Source: JAAZMA01 sp964564325 (GTDB taxonomy: Bacteria; Bacillota; Clostridia; Tissierellales; Tepidimicrobiaceae). Taken from it: a stretch of 9,119 nucleotides of DNA. Below, in pieces: positions 9,001-9,119 of the stretch. The stretch covers positions 1 to 9,119 of the forward strand of contig CAZMBD010000090.1 in NCBI GenBank assembly GCA_964564325.1. The letters are read 5' to 3'. Each line of letters opens with the position of its first letter. The first letter of the stretch is position 1. A program made the translations under genes and the position numbers. The notes beneath the pieces are model-generated. The model was not told where the DNA came from, ran no database searches, and saw only the letters and a list, made by a program, of their open reading frames with translations.

Positions 9001-9119
9001 TTACTGTAATATTTGCACTTGAACCTAAAATGGTATTGTTTACCGGTTCTATTCCCAATATTACTGGTGGCACTATGTCTCTTAATACTGTTGCACTTGC
9101 TACTTCTGATTTATTTCCT
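1..9119 (-). CDS. Giant multidomain RHS/YD-repeat protein with Ig-like, FN3 and PKD stalk; partial at both ends
   Basis: The minus-strand frame whose codons start at plus positions 2, 5, 8 and so on is open for 3039 codons, checked codon by codon. It has neither a start nor a stop, so the full protein is longer than 3039 residues. Domains by visible residue number: Ig-like/FN3 pairs (17-607), PKD (614-695), carboxypeptidase-regulatory-like (700-784), unassigned beta-rich region (785-1113), RHS-opening module (about 1115-1193), YD repeats (about 1194-2830), RHS core (about 2831-2934), variable tail (2935-3039). Only three cysteines are visible, which suits an exported protein, but the signal peptide would be right of the window. 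Known RHS proteins of this plan are secreted or surface polymorphic toxins or large adhesin-like proteins; the YD shell encloses a C-terminal effector. No toxin activity can be named from the visible part. The family is certain; the specific function is inferred. Confidence 0.97.
2..316 (-). other. Variable post-core C-terminal tail, incomplete
   Basis: These are the last 105 visible residues, starting at the His of DPSGH. The first half is charged and probably helical: WDKKYVTRHEDREAI, then REWIEADKRGDEAGKRAAH, then RAEAVRNKYR. I recall this W-x-x-A-D-x-x-G-D...A-H-x-x-A style linker after the core of several Firmicutes RHS proteins. The second half contains GTDFVGRADGTTYRVG and IIEDVAYIFYLPEWKREA. 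No HNH, deaminase, ADP-ribosyltransferase or metal-site motif is visible, so no toxin class can be named. The protein continues past position 1, where the catalytic part may lie. Asp is GAT in 8 of 10 codons and Tyr is TAT in 5 of 5, unlike the core. Confidence 0.8.
317..628 (-). other. RHS-repeat-associated core domain
   Basis: Residues about 2831-2934. The order of motifs is canonical: YNGHRDVVALID, YDAFGN (539-556), YRGYQYDKETGLYYLKARHY trimmed at the core signature (434-469 covers GLYYLKARHYDP), RFMQED, NLYTYCANNP (341-370) and the closing PITYIDPSGH (H codon at 314-316). In the family this segment plugs the shell and separates the conserved protein from the exchangeable C-terminal tip. 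The final motif fits the P-x4-D-P-x-G autocleavage-type signature known from RHS proteins. Whether this protein is actually cleaved is inference. Confidence 0.96.
853..882 (-). repeat. Short direct repeat, copy 1 (YDELNRLIK unit)
   Basis: Thirty bases with one mismatch to 1009-1038, 156 bp away in direct orientation, encoding a YDELNRLIK motif. An 18-base relative of the same LNRLI-coding segment is also exact between 2051-2068 and 2201-2218. Confidence 0.85.
1009..1038 (-). repeat. Short direct repeat, copy 2 (YDELNRLIK unit)
   Basis: Partner of 853-882. The only difference is a C for T at 1019, which is synonymous in the Arg codon (AGG for AGA). The match lies in the GAC-rich 3' part of the gene. 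Confidence 0.85.
4104..4157 (-). repeat. DNA-level direct repeat, copy 1 (YD unit IDAEGNKTFYTYDIYGNI)
   Basis: This 54 bp segment matches 4455-4508 at 50 of 54 bases, counted by hand. The copies start 351 bp (117 residues) apart in the same orientation and frame. The preceding residues are also similar between copies (TRY...YY...GLL-x-E-x-IDAEGNKT), so the duplicated block covers several YD units. Confidence 0.85.
4455..4508 (-). repeat. DNA-level direct repeat, copy 2 (YD unit IDAEGNKTIYTYDKYGNI)
   Basis: Partner of the segment at 4104-4157, with four mismatches in 54 bases. It encodes the same YD unit with two residue changes (F to I, I to K). Such near-identity in an otherwise diverged array suggests a later duplication or gene conversion within the array. 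Confidence 0.85.
5540..5776 (-). other. RHS-opening module (DUF6531-like)
   Basis: Residues about 1115-1193. YGEPGIYIPTGTYTHSNTD, then PGFLLNISRTYNSRD and LGKGWTFGFEGS (Trp codon at 5630-5632) match the conserved entry segment of RHS proteins: a V-x-x-x-T-G-x-x-x-x-x-x-x-D strand, an L-x-x-x-R-x-Y-N-S turn and a G-x-G-W strand. This segment forms the first strands of the shell and marks the end of the stalk. Confidence 0.8.
5778..6766 (-). other. Unassigned beta-rich region preceding the RHS module
   Basis: Residues about 785-1113. I cannot match this to a named family with confidence. Three parts are visible. The first (about 6450-6766) contains APENQWVYKFEAHLKY and GGGIQYIEY. The second (about 6176-6448) looks like an Ig-type beta-sandwich, with VTLNLPEGLTLAP (LPEGLTLA at 6350-6373), LGTIKGQETEEVNW and RGDKKGEYDLEAEV. 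The third (about 5918-6170) contains KVWGEDALVMHVV, YFGLENVSNFSIYNPKI and LKPGQIHWLEAVL, probably a second sandwich. I recall similar blocks in front of RHS modules in other Firmicutes proteins, but cannot verify this here. A structural linker role is inferred. Confidence 0.55.
6767..7021 (-). other. Carboxypeptidase-regulatory-like beta-domain
   Basis: Residues about 700-784. IGTLNITILEENTGVPINGA, then TSNNNGNIEIIGVAGDCKIYS and YKTGYMPES, form the pattern of the transthyretin-like/CarboxypepD_reg fold: a variable strand, G-x-P-I-x-G-A, an N-G-x-x strand, and a G-Y turn. It follows the PKD domain directly and contains one cysteine (codon 6869-6871). The fold is likely; no ligand can be inferred. 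Confidence 0.68.
7034..7279 (-). other. PKD domain
   Basis: Residues about 614-695. The start PPVADAGDD, the segment FDGSLSRD, the diagnostic WDFGDG motif (7157-7174), the YDEEGTYIVNLTVKD strand pair and a final TTTVYVYPP match the PKD family closely, at its usual length of about 80 residues. PKD domains are beta-sandwich spacers or ligand-binding modules in extracellular proteins. It takes the place of a fourth Ig-like domain in the roughly 600 bp rhythm. Confidence 0.94.
7298..7564 (-). other. Fibronectin type III domain 3
   Basis: Residues about 519-607. It contains WSVELNWTTDE, LFRIYRS, a KYYYKLQVVD F-strand and D-K-Y-G-N (7331-7345), then an ISATPTFDDS exit strand and linker. It is the last FN3 unit before the PKD domain. 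Confidence 0.8.
7577..7876 (-). other. Bacterial Ig-like domain 3
   Basis: Residues about 415-514. It starts APKILSVSPNDG and contains FNWDTSNMRDGSYIIRIVAED, trimmed at D-L-G-G-N (7610-7624). The WDTS-x-x-x-DG/NG segment matches Ig-like domain 1. It holds one of only three cysteines in the window (codon 7756-7758). Confidence 0.72.
7892..8164 (-). other. Fibronectin type III domain 2
   Basis: Residues about 319-409. It opens APSKPENIKITPTAGDITINW, then GYNIYKA, then LLPNINYYYKITAID, the classic FN3 strand order, and closes with D-I-A-G-N-E-S (7922-7942). Of the three FN3 units this one is closest to the textbook consensus. Confidence 0.87.
8174..8479 (-). other. Bacterial Ig-like domain 2
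   Basis: Residues about 214-315. It starts PPIINSINP, has the LSRDKNNW strand that matches YSIDGSTW of domain 1, and ends with D-L-S-G-N-E-S (D at 8231, N at 8219) followed by an EYIIDHTAPS linker. Its length and position match domains 1 and 3, which indicates that the pair was tandemly duplicated. Confidence 0.72.
8492..8767 (-). other. Fibronectin type III domain 1
   Basis: Residues about 118-209. The start GPSKVENLTAKPTSTTVILKW is the standard FN3 A/B strand pattern with its conserved Trp. It is followed by HFVVEKK, a GLKTHTAYWFRVVAYD F-strand with the Tyr-x-Phe-x-Val pattern, and D-I-R-G-N (8531-8545). It probably serves as an extracellular spacer or binding module. It alternates with Ig-like domains on either side. 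Confidence 0.85.
8777..9070 (-). other. Bacterial Ig-like domain 1
   Basis: Residues about 17-114. It begins with PPVILGIEP, contains a YSxDGxxW strand motif and a WDTSQLNGEV strand, and ends with the D-T-A-G-N-E-S signature (8807-8827) and a T-Y-I-I-D linker. This is the usual pattern of bacterial Ig-like beta-sandwiches in surface proteins. The 16 residues before it (9071-9118), which begin GNKSE, look like the last strand of another such domain cut off by the window edge. Confidence 0.75.

Noticed and set aside
1..9119. A frameshift, stop or split into several genes within this long frame
   Set aside because: Every codon of the frame was read from 9118 to 2 and no TAA, TAG or TGA was found. 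Domain order continues without interruption across all junctions.
1..9119. Promoters, terminators, tRNA or rRNA genes, insertion-sequence ends
   Set aside because: The window is coding throughout. T-rich runs on the plus strand are complements of Lys codons rather than terminators, and no stem-loop followed by a T-run stood out from the coding pattern.

Overview
The whole window is the inside of one very long minus-strand gene. Reading every codon from 9118 down to 2 on the minus strand gives 3039 sense codons with no stop, and the frame is still open at both ends, so neither the start nor the end of the gene is present. The composition is AT-rich (roughly one third G+C by eye), the protein is rich in Lys, Glu, Ile, Asn, Thr and Tyr, and the domain set is typical of low-GC Firmicutes, most likely a Clostridia-type anaerobe. 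That taxonomic placement is an inference from composition and protein style, with no marker gene to back it.

Layout in protein order (right to left): the tail end of a preceding beta-domain (9071-9118); three alternating pairs of a bacterial Ig-like domain and a fibronectin type III domain, each pair about 600 bp (7298-9070); a PKD domain with an intact WDFGDG motif (7034-7279); a carboxypeptidase-regulatory-like beta-domain (6767-7021); about 330 residues of beta-rich sequence I cannot assign to a named family (5778-6766); an RHS-opening module resembling DUF6531 (5540-5776); a shell of roughly 60 YD/RHS repeats (629-5539); the RHS-repeat-associated core with all its signature motifs (317-628), ending in PxxxxDPSGH; and a 105-residue variable tail (2-316) that runs off the window.

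From knowledge of RHS/YD proteins, the YD repeats wind into a hollow beta-shell closed by the core domain, which encloses a variable C-terminal effector, commonly a toxin. The Ig/FN3/PKD portion would be an extracellular stalk or adhesive region. The toxin's catalytic part and any immunity gene, if they exist, would lie just left of position 1. The most informative signal in the sequence is a codon-usage break at the core/tail boundary. Asp is GAC in 25 of 26 codons between 314 and 1500 but GAT in 8 of 10 codons of the tail, which fits replacement of the C-terminal tip by recombination.

There are no RNA genes, promoters, terminators, mobile elements, CRISPR arrays or intergenic stretches in the window. 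Every plus-strand open frame is an antisense shadow of this gene.
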